A stretch of DNA of 64,000 bases from Hyphomicrobium sp. D-2 (lineage in GTDB: Bacteria > Pseudomonadota > Alphaproteobacteria > Rhizobiales > Hyphomicrobiaceae), in the NCBI RefSeq assembly GCF_029872155.1, contig NZ_JARXLA010000002.1, positions 62,001-126,000 of the forward strand. The letters run 5' to 3'. A program made the position numbers and the translations under genes. Positions within the stretch are counted from its first letter, which is position 1. Every line of letters begins with the position of its first letter. Below the pieces are notes generated by a model that saw nothing but the letters and a program-made list of their open reading frames with translations, was not told the origin of the DNA and searched no databases. This document shows, one piece after another, positions 22,866 through 31,189 of this stretch.

Positions 22866-23811
22866 CGGGTGCCAACTCACCAGCGTGGAAGGTGGTGCCG
22901 GTGTCGAGGTTGGATACGATCACCTCGGCCGGGCTGAACAGCATCGGATCGATCTTGTAGAAGTCGCCGCCGGCTGCCGCAAAGATGTCGGCGAATGGCT
23001 CGCCGTATGCCGAGCACGTGTTCGACGGCAGCTGCTTGGCCAGCTTCTCGGCTGCTTCGTTGGAACCGCGCACAAACAACTGCACGCGACCGCCATAGAT
23101 GATCGCGTCGTTGGTGCGGCCCATGGCGCCGATGAAGTCCGGCACCGGCGGAGCCAGCGGAGCAGTGCCGATACCGTCAGCAATGTTCTCCAGCGGGAAG
23201 TGCAGCGCGTGCGCCTTGTGCAGCGCCACCTCAAGTACGCGGGCAGCAATCTGCACCGTACCAGCAAGGCTGCCCGTCGGCGCGAACAGCACTGTCAGAT
23301 CTTCCGGCTTCACGCCGCAGGCGGCTGCAATCTTGCGTGCAGCCGGGGCGGGCGGAGCCTTGTCACCTTCGATGACGATCGTTGCCTTGTTGAACTGGTC
23401 GACGTAGCCCAGCTCCTTGTACAGCTCTTCCACGCGCGACAGTGCGCGGGCCGGGCCGGAGCCAAGCGCGAAGAAGCCGGTTTCTTCGTCGGTGATCTGC
23501 CAACCGGCATACTGGCTGCCGAGGCACGCGGTGATGGATTCCATCGCATGGACGGTGACGGCCAGCGGCCAGCGCTTCAGACCGGAGTCCATCGTCAGCG
23601 TCACGGTGCCAAGTCCGCCGAGGCAAATCTCGGCGAGACGGCGACCGGCTTCAAGACCGCCGGGAACCTCAGCACCAAGATCAATGCAACGCTCGCCGGC
23701 TGCACCGGTCGTCACCGAGCAGCGCAGCGCATCTGCATCGGCAATCAGTGTTTCAACGAGTTTAGCAGCGCGGGCCGAAACGCTAGGGGCGGGGCCTTTG
23801 AATATCTGCAT
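22840..23811 (-). CDS. mch: Methenyltetrahydromethanopterin cyclohydrolase
   Basis: The 323-residue protein matches Mch, which opens methenyl-H4MPT to 5-formyl-H4MPT between MtdB and the Fhc complex. Recognisable segments are AVTVHAMESITACLGSQYAGW, GFFALGSGPARAL and IGTAPLAPPVPDFIGAMGRTNDAIIYGG. The ATG at 23811 has GGAG 11 bases upstream; the frame is open further but without similarity. Both ends overlap neighbouring ATP-grasp genes (29 bp at the start, 26 bp at the end), an unusually compact layout. Confidence 0.97.
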   Translation of the reverse strand: MQIFKGPAPSVSARAAKLVETLIADADALRCSVTTGAAGERCIDLGAEVPGGLEAGRRLAEICLGGLGTVTLTMDSGLKRWPLAVTVHAMESITACLGSQYAGWQITDEETGFFALGSGPARALSRVEELYKELGYVDQFNKATIVIEGDKAPPAPAARKIAAACGVKPEDLTVLFAPTGSLAGTVQIAARVLEVALHKAHALHFPLENIADGIGTAPLAPPVPDFIGAMGRTNDAIIYGGRVQLFVRGSNEAAEKLAKQLPSNTCSAYGEPFADIFAAAGGDFYKIDPMLFSPAEVIVSNLDTGTTFHAGELAPDVVDKSFR

Positions 23812-24976
23812 CTGTAGTACGCTCCCTGTTTTGCGCCTGTGCATACAGCATCGACCCCAATTCCTCCAAGCGTTCACGGCAGCGTTGCAATGCCTCATCT
23901 GTGGTTGAAGCATCGGCATAGACCGTCGCTATCGGGCGATAGCGGGGGATGCGGCTGGCAGGATCGGGGATGTCAGCGGCCCACTGCGGCCACTGAAAAG
24001 CGCGGGGGATGGTTAAGCGGTCGCGGTCAGCATAGAGGATGGCGGATGCCTTGGCTCGCTCCAGTGCGGGCAATGCGATGCCCGCAAGATTTTCGCCGCT
24101 GCATGCCGCCATGTGCGCGTGAAACAGCGTGCCATGCTCGTCGTCGAAAACATCCAGCGTCGCGCCGGGGCGAGGATTGACCTCCAACAGATAGGGGACC
24201 GCGCCGCAGAGCAGAAAATCAAACGAGACAAGGCCGGAAAGCTGCAGCGCATTGCACACTTCATGCGTTGCGAATGCCATCGCGTCCTGAGCAGCGGGCG
24301 CAAGATCGACCGGCCCGACAGCGCCGCCGTAACGGAACGGCCGCGGTCCAGTCCCTGCGAACCATTGACGGCTGAAACCGACGATGCGCGCTGCACCATT
24401 GGCAGCGAGCGCGAGCGTTGAAACAGCTTCGCCATTGAGGCGCTGCTGATAGTAGCGGCGCGGCGCAGGGGCACGCGTAGGCTTGGGCGATATGTGGGTG
24501 CCGCCGCTGCCACCGATACGCTTGGCTAGCCAGCCATCAAGGTTCTCAGGCGGCAGCTTGCGCGTTTCAGGATGGGGAATGCCGCGCGCATCCAGAAGCG
24601 CCGTCAGCGCGACGGGATCGTTGCAGGCGCGGATGGCGTCGGCGCTGTTGCCAAGCATGCGATAACGCTGGGCGAGCGCGGCGACCAGTTTTGGCCGGTC
24701 CTCAAAACCGGAGCCGAGCAGCAGGCCGATTGGTGGCGCACCGGCAGCCGGTTTCGGGGCCGCATCAATCAGTGCATCAAGGGTATGAAACAGCGGCTTT
24801 GCGCGGATGCCGAGCCGCATCGCGTCGGCAATGCGCAGCGCCTGTGCCGCCATTGCGCGCGTGTCGCGATCGCTGAAGGCATCAGCGACATAGGGGAGGT
24901 AGCCGGCTCGACGGGCGGAGGCACAAAGCCCCCGCCCGGAAAGAGCTGCAATGAGGACGGGAACGCCCGTCTTCAA
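23783..24976 (-). CDS. ATP-grasp ligase, MfnD-like (tyramine-glutamate ligase family)
   Basis: The 397-residue protein has an N-terminal region that resembles a Rossmann-like domain (VPVLIAALSGRGLCASARRAGY) and an ATP-grasp core: RIGGSGGTHISPKP, GEAVSTLALAANG and LVSFDFLLCGAVPYLLEVNPRPGATLD with the metal-binding Glu-x-Asn. It is distinct from the RimK-type ligase on the other side of mch. MfnD in archaea joins glutamate to tyramine for methanofuran, and this is the likely role here, inferred from family and context. It overlaps mtdB by 4 bp and mch by 29 bp. Confidence 0.84.
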   Translation of the reverse strand: MKTGVPVLIAALSGRGLCASARRAGYLPYVADAFSDRDTRAMAAQALRIADAMRLGIRAKPLFHTLDALIDAAPKPAAGAPPIGLLLGSGFEDRPKLVAALAQRYRMLGNSADAIRACNDPVALTALLDARGIPHPETRKLPPENLDGWLAKRIGGSGGTHISPKPTRAPAPRRYYQQRLNGEAVSTLALAANGAARIVGFSRQWFAGTGPRPFRYGGAVGPVDLAPAAQDAMAFATHEVCNALQLSGLVSFDFLLCGAVPYLLEVNPRPGATLDVFDDEHGTLFHAHMAACSGENLAGIALPALERAKASAILYADRDRLTIPRAFQWPQWAADIPDPASRIPRYRPIATVYADASTTDEALQRCRERLEELGSMLYAQAQNRERTTDADIQRPRP

Positions 24977-25872
24977 GCTGTCAGCGTCCGTGCCAGCGCG
25001 AACGCGGCGCGGAAGTCGAAGTGCACCGGCTCGGTCGAGTCGATCATCTGCTTGAACAGGCCAGACTCGGTCTTGTACTTGATGTCGCCGATGGCGAGCG
25101 GACCAACGCCGAGAGCCTTCGAGCCCGGCAGCGCGCCACCGTCCATGAACAGCTCCATGCCTTCGACACCGGCCGGCGGCACGGCGTTGACGTCGGCAAC
25201 GGCAAGCAGGTTCTTGGCAACGGCCAGATCTTCAGCCGAGAGCACGCGCACGCCAGCGGCGGCAGCGGCGAACACCACTTCGCTTTCAGCGATGATGGCC
25301 TGCTTCTGCTCCAGCGTTTCACCCGACTTGGCGATCAGATCGACGCCAAAGCGCTCCTTGGAGACTTCAGCCGACTTGATGACGCGGTCGACGCCACGGT
25401 GAGCGACAAGCGTAACCTCAGCGCCTTCCAGCGCGGCGATGATCGAGGAGGCGAAGCCGACGACGCCGGTGGCGCCGAACACGGCAACCTTGGTGCCCTT
25501 CCAGTCGCGATTGAACTTCGTGCGCAGCACGCGCTCAACGCAGGCGACCATGGCGGCAGCGGTCGTGAACGAGCCAGCCGGGTCAGCGAAGGTGGAAAGG
25601 CCGAACGGCGGCACCAGCGCCTTCTGCGCGGCGTCCAGCATGTCGAGGGCCAGGATGGCATCCTTGCCGCCGATGAACAGGCCGGTGCGGGTGCCGTAGT
25701 TCGGCGGACGCGAGAAGATGGCGTCCTGCGTGAGCGCGGTCACTTCTTCGAGGGTCACGTTGATGTAGGGAACGATGACCTTATAGCCGGCGTCCGCTGC
25801 CATGTTCACGTCGAAGGGAGACATGTGCTTCTGCGGCGAGAGCATGTGCAGAATAGGAGTGGCGTCGCTCAT
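24973..25872 (-). CDS. mtdB: NAD(P)-dependent methylene-H4MPT dehydrogenase
   Basis: The 299-residue protein is MtdB: MSDATPILHMLSPQKHMSPFDVN at the N terminus, YGTRTGLFIGGKD, and the nucleotide-binding loop VFGATGVVG at residues 131-139. It oxidises methylene-H4MPT to methenyl-H4MPT in the cytoplasm with NAD or NADP, after Fae. The start has AAGGAAA upstream. It lies 29 bases after the beta-RFAP synthase gene and overlaps the following ATP-grasp gene by 4 bp. Confidence 0.97.
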   Translation of the reverse strand: MSDATPILHMLSPQKHMSPFDVNMAADAGYKVIVPYINVTLEEVTALTQDAIFSRPPNYGTRTGLFIGGKDAILALDMLDAAQKALVPPFGLSTFADPAGSFTTAAAMVACVERVLRTKFNRDWKGTKVAVFGATGVVGFASSIIAALEGAEVTLVAHRGVDRVIKSAEVSKERFGVDLIAKSGETLEQKQAIIAESEVVFAAAAAGVRVLSAEDLAVAKNLLAVADVNAVPPAGVEGMELFMDGGALPGSKALGVGPLAIGDIKYKTESGLFKQMIDSTEPVHFDFRAAFALARTLTA

Positions 25873-25901
25873 GTTAGGACTTTCCTTGGCTTTTTTATCG
25901 A

Positions 25902-26921
25902 CTACGTGTTCGTGATCTTTTCGATGGTGGCGCCCCTGTTGCGACCCTCGACGATCATGATTTCAAGCCCCACGCCTCTAGCGAGTTCGATGGAAGAATC
26001 ATAGAGGTGCTGGGCAATTTCCTGCGAAGCTGCGAATGCGAAGCCGGTCGGGCCCCACGAACTTTGGCCGATGCCGATGGCGCCATTGGCCCGCAGGGCT
26101 TCTACAACGCGGCCCACCGCCGGGCTGGTCCACGGGCTACCCCCCTGGGCAGCGGCGAAATGGCCCCCGACGATTTTCTGAATCTCGGTCAGGGCGTCGC
26201 CGAAGGGCTCGATCTCCTCCTCCATCAAGGCGGGAACGAGCTGCATAAGCACGAGACGACAAACACTTGCGGCAGCCGCATCGGGCAGCGGCGGCAGGGT
26301 GGCAAAGGCATTCGTCTCCGCTTCACCGTGCACGCCAGAGGCCTTTGGGTCCGTGACCAGCAGCGACCGCCACGCCTCGGGAAAATCGGTGCGGATCATG
26401 ATCGGTGGGGCCCGGTCGCTGCCGCCTTTGCCGCCGTCGACGATGAAGCCCCCGCGCTCAAACGACGCAATGCCTATCGCGGAGCGGGCGCCACGGTCGA
26501 CAACTTCGCCAAGCCGGGTCGGCGTGATGTCGATGCCTTCGAGCGCAGCCAGCGCTACCCCGGCGGCCACCGCCAGCTGGGTGCCGGAACCGAGCCCGGC
26601 ATGGGGCGGAATGGCGTTCTTGACCGAGATTTCATAGCTGCTGGTGAGGCCGAACAGTTGGGCGAAGCGCTGCAGCTGCCGGACCGCGCGCTCATGATCG
26701 GGGCCATCGCCACGGAAAACGTCGCTGCGGCGCAGAACCAGTTCGGTGTGCGGGCGGTTGATAGCCAGGCCGATACTGCCGAAAATCCGTCCAAGGCTGC
26801 CGTTGAGATCCAGAAAGCCCAGATGCAGGCGCGCGGCGGTTTCTACGCGCACAGCCTCGGGATGGGCAGTGGACTTCTGCCCAGGCGCTTCAGATTGCAT
26901 TGCGTCGGCCAGTGGTGGCAT
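25902..26921 (-). CDS. mptG: Beta-ribofuranosylaminobenzene 5'-phosphate synthase family protein
   Basis: The 339-residue GHMP-kinase-fold protein has the family pattern ARLHLGFLDLNGSLGRIFGSIGLAIN at the start, IPPHAGLGSGTQLAVAAGVALAAL as the glycine-rich loop and GIGQSSWGPTGFAF near the C terminus. This is the synthase that couples 4-hydroxybenzoate with PRPP, the first committed step in the H4MPT-specific arm. It is the first gene of the mptG-mtdB-mch operon. The start at 26921 has AGGTT about 10 bases upstream; another ATG is 7 codons in. Confidence 0.93.
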   Translation of the reverse strand: MPPLADAMQSEAPGQKSTAHPEAVRVETAARLHLGFLDLNGSLGRIFGSIGLAINRPHTELVLRRSDVFRGDGPDHERAVRQLQRFAQLFGLTSSYEISVKNAIPPHAGLGSGTQLAVAAGVALAALEGIDITPTRLGEVVDRGARSAIGIASFERGGFIVDGGKGGSDRAPPIMIRTDFPEAWRSLLVTDPKASGVHGEAETNAFATLPPLPDAAAASVCRLVLMQLVPALMEEEIEPFGDALTEIQKIVGGHFAAAQGGSPWTSPAVGRVVEALRANGAIGIGQSSWGPTGFAFAASQEIAQHLYDSSIELARGVGLEIMIVEGRNRGATIEKITNT

Positions 26922-26966
26922 TACGGTTCAACCTGCAGGTGCGAAAATCCCCTAGGAGAGGACAAT

Positions 26967-27344
26967 ATGGCGGCTGAGCGCGAAAAGCCCATGCCTGATG
27001 CCGAAGTCAACGCGTGGCTGGAAAAAAATCTACCCACGTGGCGCTTCGAGGATGGCTGGATCAGACGGACATACAAGACCAGCGGATGGAAGGGGACGCT
27101 GATGGTCATCAGCACGGTCGGGCATCTGGCCGAAGCGGCGTGGCATCACCCTGATATTACAGCCTCCTATGCCTGGGTTGAGGTGCGTCTCGTCACCCAC
27201 TCCGCCAAGGGTATCACACCCAAGGATCTGGAATTGGCCCAGAAAATTGAAGAGGTCGTGCACTGGCGCCCTGGCAAGGCCGGGGGAGCTTTGGAGGGGA
27301 CGCCGGAAGCCGACCAGCGCTTTGCCTATATCAAATACGACTGA
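26967..27344 (+). CDS. Pterin-4a-carbinolamine dehydratase
   Basis: The 125-residue protein has the PCD signature EAAWHHPDITASYAWVEV followed by a second His (LVTHSAKG). It dehydrates 4a-hydroxy-tetrahydropterins, regenerating the dihydropterin after a hydroxylase. No phenylalanine hydroxylase gene is in the window; its position, head-to-head with mptG across 45 bases, suggests a role in pterin metabolism of the C1 carrier. AGGAGAGG lies 9 bases before the ATG, so the start is well defined. Confidence 0.93.
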   Translation: MAAEREKPMPDAEVNAWLEKNLPTWRFEDGWIRRTYKTSGWKGTLMVISTVGHLAEAAWHHPDITASYAWVEVRLVTHSAKGITPKDLELAQKIEEVVHWRPGKAGGALEGTPEADQRFAYIKYD

Positions 27345-27602
27345 TCGGAAAGCCTCCGTTTACCTTTTGGCAAGTTGGCGTGCCGAACTTGCCTTGGGGC
27401 CGGCTGCACGATATCGAGCATAGCCGTTGCCCGCGACGGCAGGCGCGGCTATGGGCGGGTTCTTGCCGGCTGCGCGCCGAGCACGAAAATCGACCATAGC
27501 GGGTGTGATTGCAAAAGCTGATCGCTATCCGTTCGCAGCCCGAACAGTTTATCCGCCAATTTCCAAGGCGCCGAAATCACCAATGGCCAAGTGTCCCGTC
27601 GC
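27345..27602. other. Intergenic region with a 7-bp inverted repeat
   Basis: No gene is supported. GCAAGTT (27370-27376) and AACTTGC (27386-27392) form a hairpin with a 9-base loop just after the dehydratase stop; no U-run follows, so it is at most a weak terminator. Confidence 0.45.
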
Positions 27603-28127
27603 ATGAAGCACGTATTTCCTGCCCCGACCTCAGCTACGCCTAATGGGCTCGCGTTCGACAGCATCGTCGCGCTGGGTTCGAACATGGGCGACAAGACCGC
27701 CAACATCGACCGTGCCATCGCGCTGTTGACCCAAAGCGGTGAGGTGCGCCTCGTTGCGCGCTCCGGCGATTACGCGACGCCGCCCTGGGGCAAGACCGAT
27801 CAGGATTGGTTCGTGAACGCGGCGATGTCGGTGAAGACCGAGCTGGCGCCGCATGACCTGCTGGCCCGCTGCAAACAGATTGAGCGCGAGATGGGGCGCG
27901 TCGAGATCGAGCGCTGGGGGCCGCGTGTCATTGATCTCGACGTGCTCGTCTATCGTGACACGATACTCAACACGCCCGAGCTGACGTTGCCGCATCCGCA
28001 CATCGGCGCGCGCGCGTTTGTGCTTGGCCCGCTGATGGACATTGCACCCGATCTCGTCATCGGTGGCCGGACTGTGCGCGAGCTGTATGACGCCGTCGAC
28101 AAGACCGGCATGGAGCGGCTGGACTGA
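27603..28127 (+). CDS. folK: 2-Amino-4-hydroxy-6-hydroxymethyldihydropteridine diphosphokinase
   Basis: The 174-residue HPPK has IVALGSNMGDKTANIDRA, the loop YATPPWGKTDQDWFVNAA, and the signature RWGPRVIDLDVLVY followed by LPHPHIGARAFVLGPL. It activates the hydroxymethylpterin with ATP for coupling to p-aminobenzoate, giving folate, and possibly for the aryl acceptor in H4MPT synthesis. The ATG at 27603 was preferred to a GTG four codons earlier. It may be shared between folate and H4MPT routes; it is not in an operon with a DHPS gene here. Confidence 0.95.
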   Translation: MKHVFPAPTSATPNGLAFDSIVALGSNMGDKTANIDRAIALLTQSGEVRLVARSGDYATPPWGKTDQDWFVNAAMSVKTELAPHDLLARCKQIEREMGRVEIERWGPRVIDLDVLVYRDTILNTPELTLPHPHIGARAFVLGPLMDIAPDLVIGGRTVRELYDAVDKTGMERLD

Positions 28128-28204
28128 TCGCGTCACTGGCTGCTTGATTGCCGTCAATGCAACGGCCGCCAGATCCGTTTTATAAAGCCCCCTGAAAAGA
28201 CAAA

Positions 28205-28234
28205 AACGCCGCCAACCCGAAGGCTGACGGCGTT
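28205..28234 (-). terminator. Strong terminator downstream of the cytochrome c gene
   Basis: A 13-bp stem with a TTCG tetraloop on the minus strand (two G-T wobbles), followed by TTGTCTTTTC. It lies 75 bases after the stop of the minus-strand cytochrome c gene and 77 bases past folK, so it may end transcription from both sides. Confidence 0.85.
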
Positions 28235-28309
28235 CTGTATCAATCGCGCTGGCATTGAGTGCGTCGGCGACACCCATACGGGGCGCTGGCCGCCGACGCA
28301 GCAAACCAA

Positions 28310-28696
28310 TTACTTCGAGCTGCCGTCAGCGTTCAGCGACTCAAGATAGGCAACCAGGTCGCCACGCTTCAGCTCGTCCTTGACGCCCGGGAACGGCATG
28401 CGGTTGCCGGGGATCTTCTTCTTCGGATCAGCAAGCCACTCGTCGAGGTTCTCTGCGGTCCACTCAATCGCAGCGGTCTTCAGTGCTGGCGAGAAGTTGT
28501 AACCTTCAAGCGAACCCGACTTGCGCTCGGACAAGCCATTGAGCTCCGGACCGACAGCGTTCTTGGCGTCCGGACCGACCTTGTGACAGGCTGCACACTG
28601 CTGTGCGAAAACCTTCTGACCGGCTTCAACGTCCTGCGCAGAAGCCATTGTTGGCATCGCAAGCACAGCGCTTGCGGCCAGTACCCACTTAAGCAT
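28310..28696 (-). CDS. Soluble mono-heme cytochrome c, class I
   Basis: The 128-residue secreted cytochrome has a signal peptide ending ASA, the heme site C34-A-A-C37-H38 and a sixth-ligand Met100 in NRMPFPGV. The overall pattern (GQKVFAQQCAACHKVG, VGPELNGL) is that of cytochrome c2/c550. It probably carries electrons from periplasmic oxidation, such as PQQ alcohol dehydrogenases, to an oxidase. It lies just after pqqE on the same strand with its own terminator. ACGGGA is about 10 bases upstream of the start. Confidence 0.93.
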   Translation of the reverse strand: MLKWVLAASAVLAMPTMASAQDVEAGQKVFAQQCAACHKVGPDAKNAVGPELNGLSERKSGSLEGYNFSPALKTAAIEWTAENLDEWLADPKKKIPGNRMPFPGVKDELKRGDLVAYLESLNADGSSK

Positions 28697-28853
28697 CCCG
28701 TTTTCTCCCTAGTTACGACGTCGCGCGTCGTTTGGATGGCGCGCGCATCATCGGATGGCACCTGTGACTGTGCCAAGTCTTTTCTGAACTTGGACTGAAC
28801 ACGATGCCGCACCCTTTGGTACTTGCGCTTCCAGGTCGTGGGAGAAAACGGTC

Positions 28854-30110
28854 TTAAGCGTCGCTTGAAACTGGTGTTTTTTCGGCCGCCGGCTTGGGTG
28901 TTGCACCGCCCGGGCGACGGTAAACAAATGCTGGTGGAGATTGATGGGATTCGACATCAGCCACCTTGGCCCACTCCTCATGCAACGGAGAAAGTGAACA
29001 CGCAGGGTCAGTATTTGCTGCATCGCCGGTGAGTGCGAACGCCTGACAACGGCAGCCGCCGTAGTCGATCTCGCGCCGTGGGCAGGTGCGGCAAGGCTCT
29101 TTCATCCAGCTCGTACCGCGATACTTCTGGAAGGCGTCGCCATTGAGCCAGATGTCGGCGAGTGGCTTGTCGCGCACATTATCGAACTCAAGGTGCGTGA
29201 TCGATTCAGCGGCGTGGCACGGCAGCACCCGGCCCGAAGGCGTGATGTTGATGATGCCCTTGCCCCAGCCGCCCATGCAGGGCTTCGGATACTTGGCGTA
29301 ATAGTCCGGCACCACGGCGTCGATGACGATGATGCCCTTCAATTCTTCGCGCTTGCGCTCAACCAGGCGCGCTGCGGCCATGAAGGCATCGCGCGTCGGC
29401 ATCAGCGAGGAGCGGTTCTTGAGCGCCCAGGCATAATACTGCACATGGGCAATCTCGACGCGTCCGGCGCCCAGCTCCACGGCGTAGTTGATGATGGCTT
29501 CGACGCTGTGGATGTTATGACGATGGATCGGCGCGTTGATCGTCAGCGGCATGCCAAGCTCGCGAACCCAGCCGGCAACTTCCTTTTTCTTCGCGCTGCC
29601 GCCCTTGTAGCCGGCGATGCGGTCGGCGTTTTCCGCCTGCGTGTCGACATCCTGAATGGAGATCTGGACGTGATCCAGTCCGCACTCTTTCAGCTTCTCC
29701 AGCCGTTCGCGCTTCAGCAGAACAGCGGCGGTGATGAGGTTGGTGTAGAGGCCAGACTCGGCAGCAGTCTTCACGATTTCTTCCAGGTCACGGCGCGCGG
29801 TCGGCTCGCCACCGGAAAGATGAACCTGCAGGATGCCAAGCTGTGCCGCTTGCCGCATCACCTTCTGCCAATCCTCCGTCGACAGCTCGACGTTGACCTT
29901 CTCAAGCTCCAGCGGATTGGAGCAGTAAGGGCACTGCAGCGGACAGCGATGGGTCAGTTCGGCCAGCAGGCCGATGGGTGCGCGCACGACGCAGGAAGGA
30001 TCGGGCGCGGTGGGCGATGACGGGTTGGCATCACAGCGCATCTCGCCGGCATCCATGGTGATGGTGCCTTCCTTGACGTGACCTCCCGGGGATGGGGCAA
30101 TCTCGTTCAT
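28854..30110 (-). CDS. pqqE: PqqA peptide cyclase (radical SAM)
   Basis: The 418-residue protein has the radical SAM cysteines C56-x3-C60-x2-C63 (RCPLQCPYC), GGEPTARRDL and a C-terminal SPASM cysteine-rich region (CRTCPRREIDYGGCRCQAF). It makes the Glu-Tyr cross-link in PqqA with PqqD as chaperone, the first step of PQQ synthesis. Its N terminus is about 40 residues longer than the core, and the annotated ATG overlaps pqqD by 4 bp; a later Met is possible. The C-terminal tail after residue 385 is Pro/Ala-rich. Confidence 0.96.
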   Translation of the reverse strand: MNEIAPSPGGHVKEGTITMDAGEMRCDANPSSPTAPDPSCVVRAPIGLLAELTHRCPLQCPYCSNPLELEKVNVELSTEDWQKVMRQAAQLGILQVHLSGGEPTARRDLEEIVKTAAESGLYTNLITAAVLLKRERLEKLKECGLDHVQISIQDVDTQAENADRIAGYKGGSAKKKEVAGWVRELGMPLTINAPIHRHNIHSVEAIINYAVELGAGRVEIAHVQYYAWALKNRSSLMPTRDAFMAAARLVERKREELKGIIVIDAVVPDYYAKYPKPCMGGWGKGIINITPSGRVLPCHAAESITHLEFDNVRDKPLADIWLNGDAFQKYRGTSWMKEPCRTCPRREIDYGGCRCQAFALTGDAANTDPACSLSPLHEEWAKVADVESHQSPPAFVYRRPGGATPKPAAEKTPVSSDA

Positions 30111-30409
30111 GCCTTCACAACTCCCTTGTCGGAGAGGTCTTGCAACATCGCGATGATGTCGACCTCGATATCCTGCACCGGAGCATTGTATTCATTAGAT
30201 AGGTGGGCCGCGATGTCTCCGACAGTGCGTGCGCCATCACAAAGCTTCAAAACTTCGACAGCGATGGGATCGGGATCGAACAGACGTTCAGGCGCCAGAA
30301 TAATCCAGCGGTTGCGCCCGGCGTCGTAGCGCATCTTGATGTACGGGGGCATCACCGGCTTGCTGTCGGATACGATCACCGTTCGCTGGCGTGGTGTAGG
30401 TTCGCCCAT
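30107..30409 (-). CDS. pqqD: PqqA-binding chaperone PqqD
   Basis: The 100-residue protein has the PqqD pattern: IKMRYDAGRNRWIILAPERLF, VEVLKLCDGARTVGDIAAHL, ending in DIIAMLQDLSDKGVV. It binds the PqqA peptide and presents it to PqqE. It overlaps pqqE by 4 bp and follows pqqC by 3 bases, so the three are cotranslated. Confidence 0.96.
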   Translation of the reverse strand: MGEPTPRQRTVIVSDSKPVMPPYIKMRYDAGRNRWIILAPERLFDPDPIAVEVLKLCDGARTVGDIAAHLSNEYNAPVQDIEVDIIAMLQDLSDKGVVKA

Positions 30410-30412
30410 TTT

Positions 30413-31189
30413 TCAGGCCTCCGGTCGGAATGCGCCGGGCGGAACACGCCCTTCGACATAGGCATTTTGCAGTGCATCAAGCTGTGACCACAGCACGTTG
30501 CATTTGAAGCGAACGGCATCGACGCACGCTTCCTGTTCGTCACGGGTCTTGGCGTGCTCCAGCACGTAGCCAAGCGCGAAGTCGGCATCGCGCGGTGCCT
30601 GTGTCAGCCGGCGCTTGAAGTAGGCCATCACCTTGTCGTCGATGAAGTCCGGATAGTTCTCCAGCATGCCGGAGATGCGCTCCTTATGGATCTTGGGCGC
30701 GAACAGTTCCGTCAGCGACGAGGCGATGGCGACCGTGATCGGCTGCTCACGTACGAAGGTGACATAAGCTTCGACCGCGAACTTGGTGGCGGGCAGCGCG
30801 CCCTTCATAGAGACGACGTAATCGCGGTCGAGGCCAAGCCCATCCGTCAGCACCAGCCAGCGCTCGATGCCGCCTTCTTCCTCGCCATAGCCATCGTGAT
30901 CCAGTAGCCGGTGCACCCATTCGCGGCGCAGCTCGCGATCGTAAAGGCGGCTGATGAGGGCGGCATCCTTTCGCGGCACTGCCGACTGATAGCAGTAGCG
31001 GTTCAGCGCCCAGGCTTGCACCTGAGGTTTGGTCAGCTCGCCACCGTGCAGCATGTGATGGAACGGATGCTTGTCGTGATAGCGCTCAGCGCCCACGGCG
31101 CGGATCGCCGCTTCGAACTCCGCCACCGGCATCAGTTCCTGCGCGTCGCGTTCGGCAGTTTTGCGCTCAAGGCTCACCGCGTCGCTCAT
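30413..31189 (-). CDS. pqqC: Pyrroloquinoline-quinone synthase
   Basis: The 258-residue protein is a PqqC/TENA-type oxidase: YHDKHPFHHMLHGGELTKPQVQAWALNRYCYQ, then KDAALISRLYDRELRREWVHRLLDHDGY. It carries out the final ring closure and eight-electron oxidation to PQQ without a metal. The length is normal for the family. It overlaps pqqB by 4 bp. Confidence 0.97.
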   Translation of the reverse strand: MSDAVSLERKTAERDAQELMPVAEFEAAIRAVGAERYHDKHPFHHMLHGGELTKPQVQAWALNRYCYQSAVPRKDAALISRLYDRELRREWVHRLLDHDGYGEEEGGIERWLVLTDGLGLDRDYVVSMKGALPATKFAVEAYVTFVREQPITVAIASSLTELFAPKIHKERISGMLENYPDFIDDKVMAYFKRRLTQAPRDADFALGYVLEHAKTRDEQEACVDAVRFKCNVLWSQLDALQNAYVEGRVPPGAFRPEA

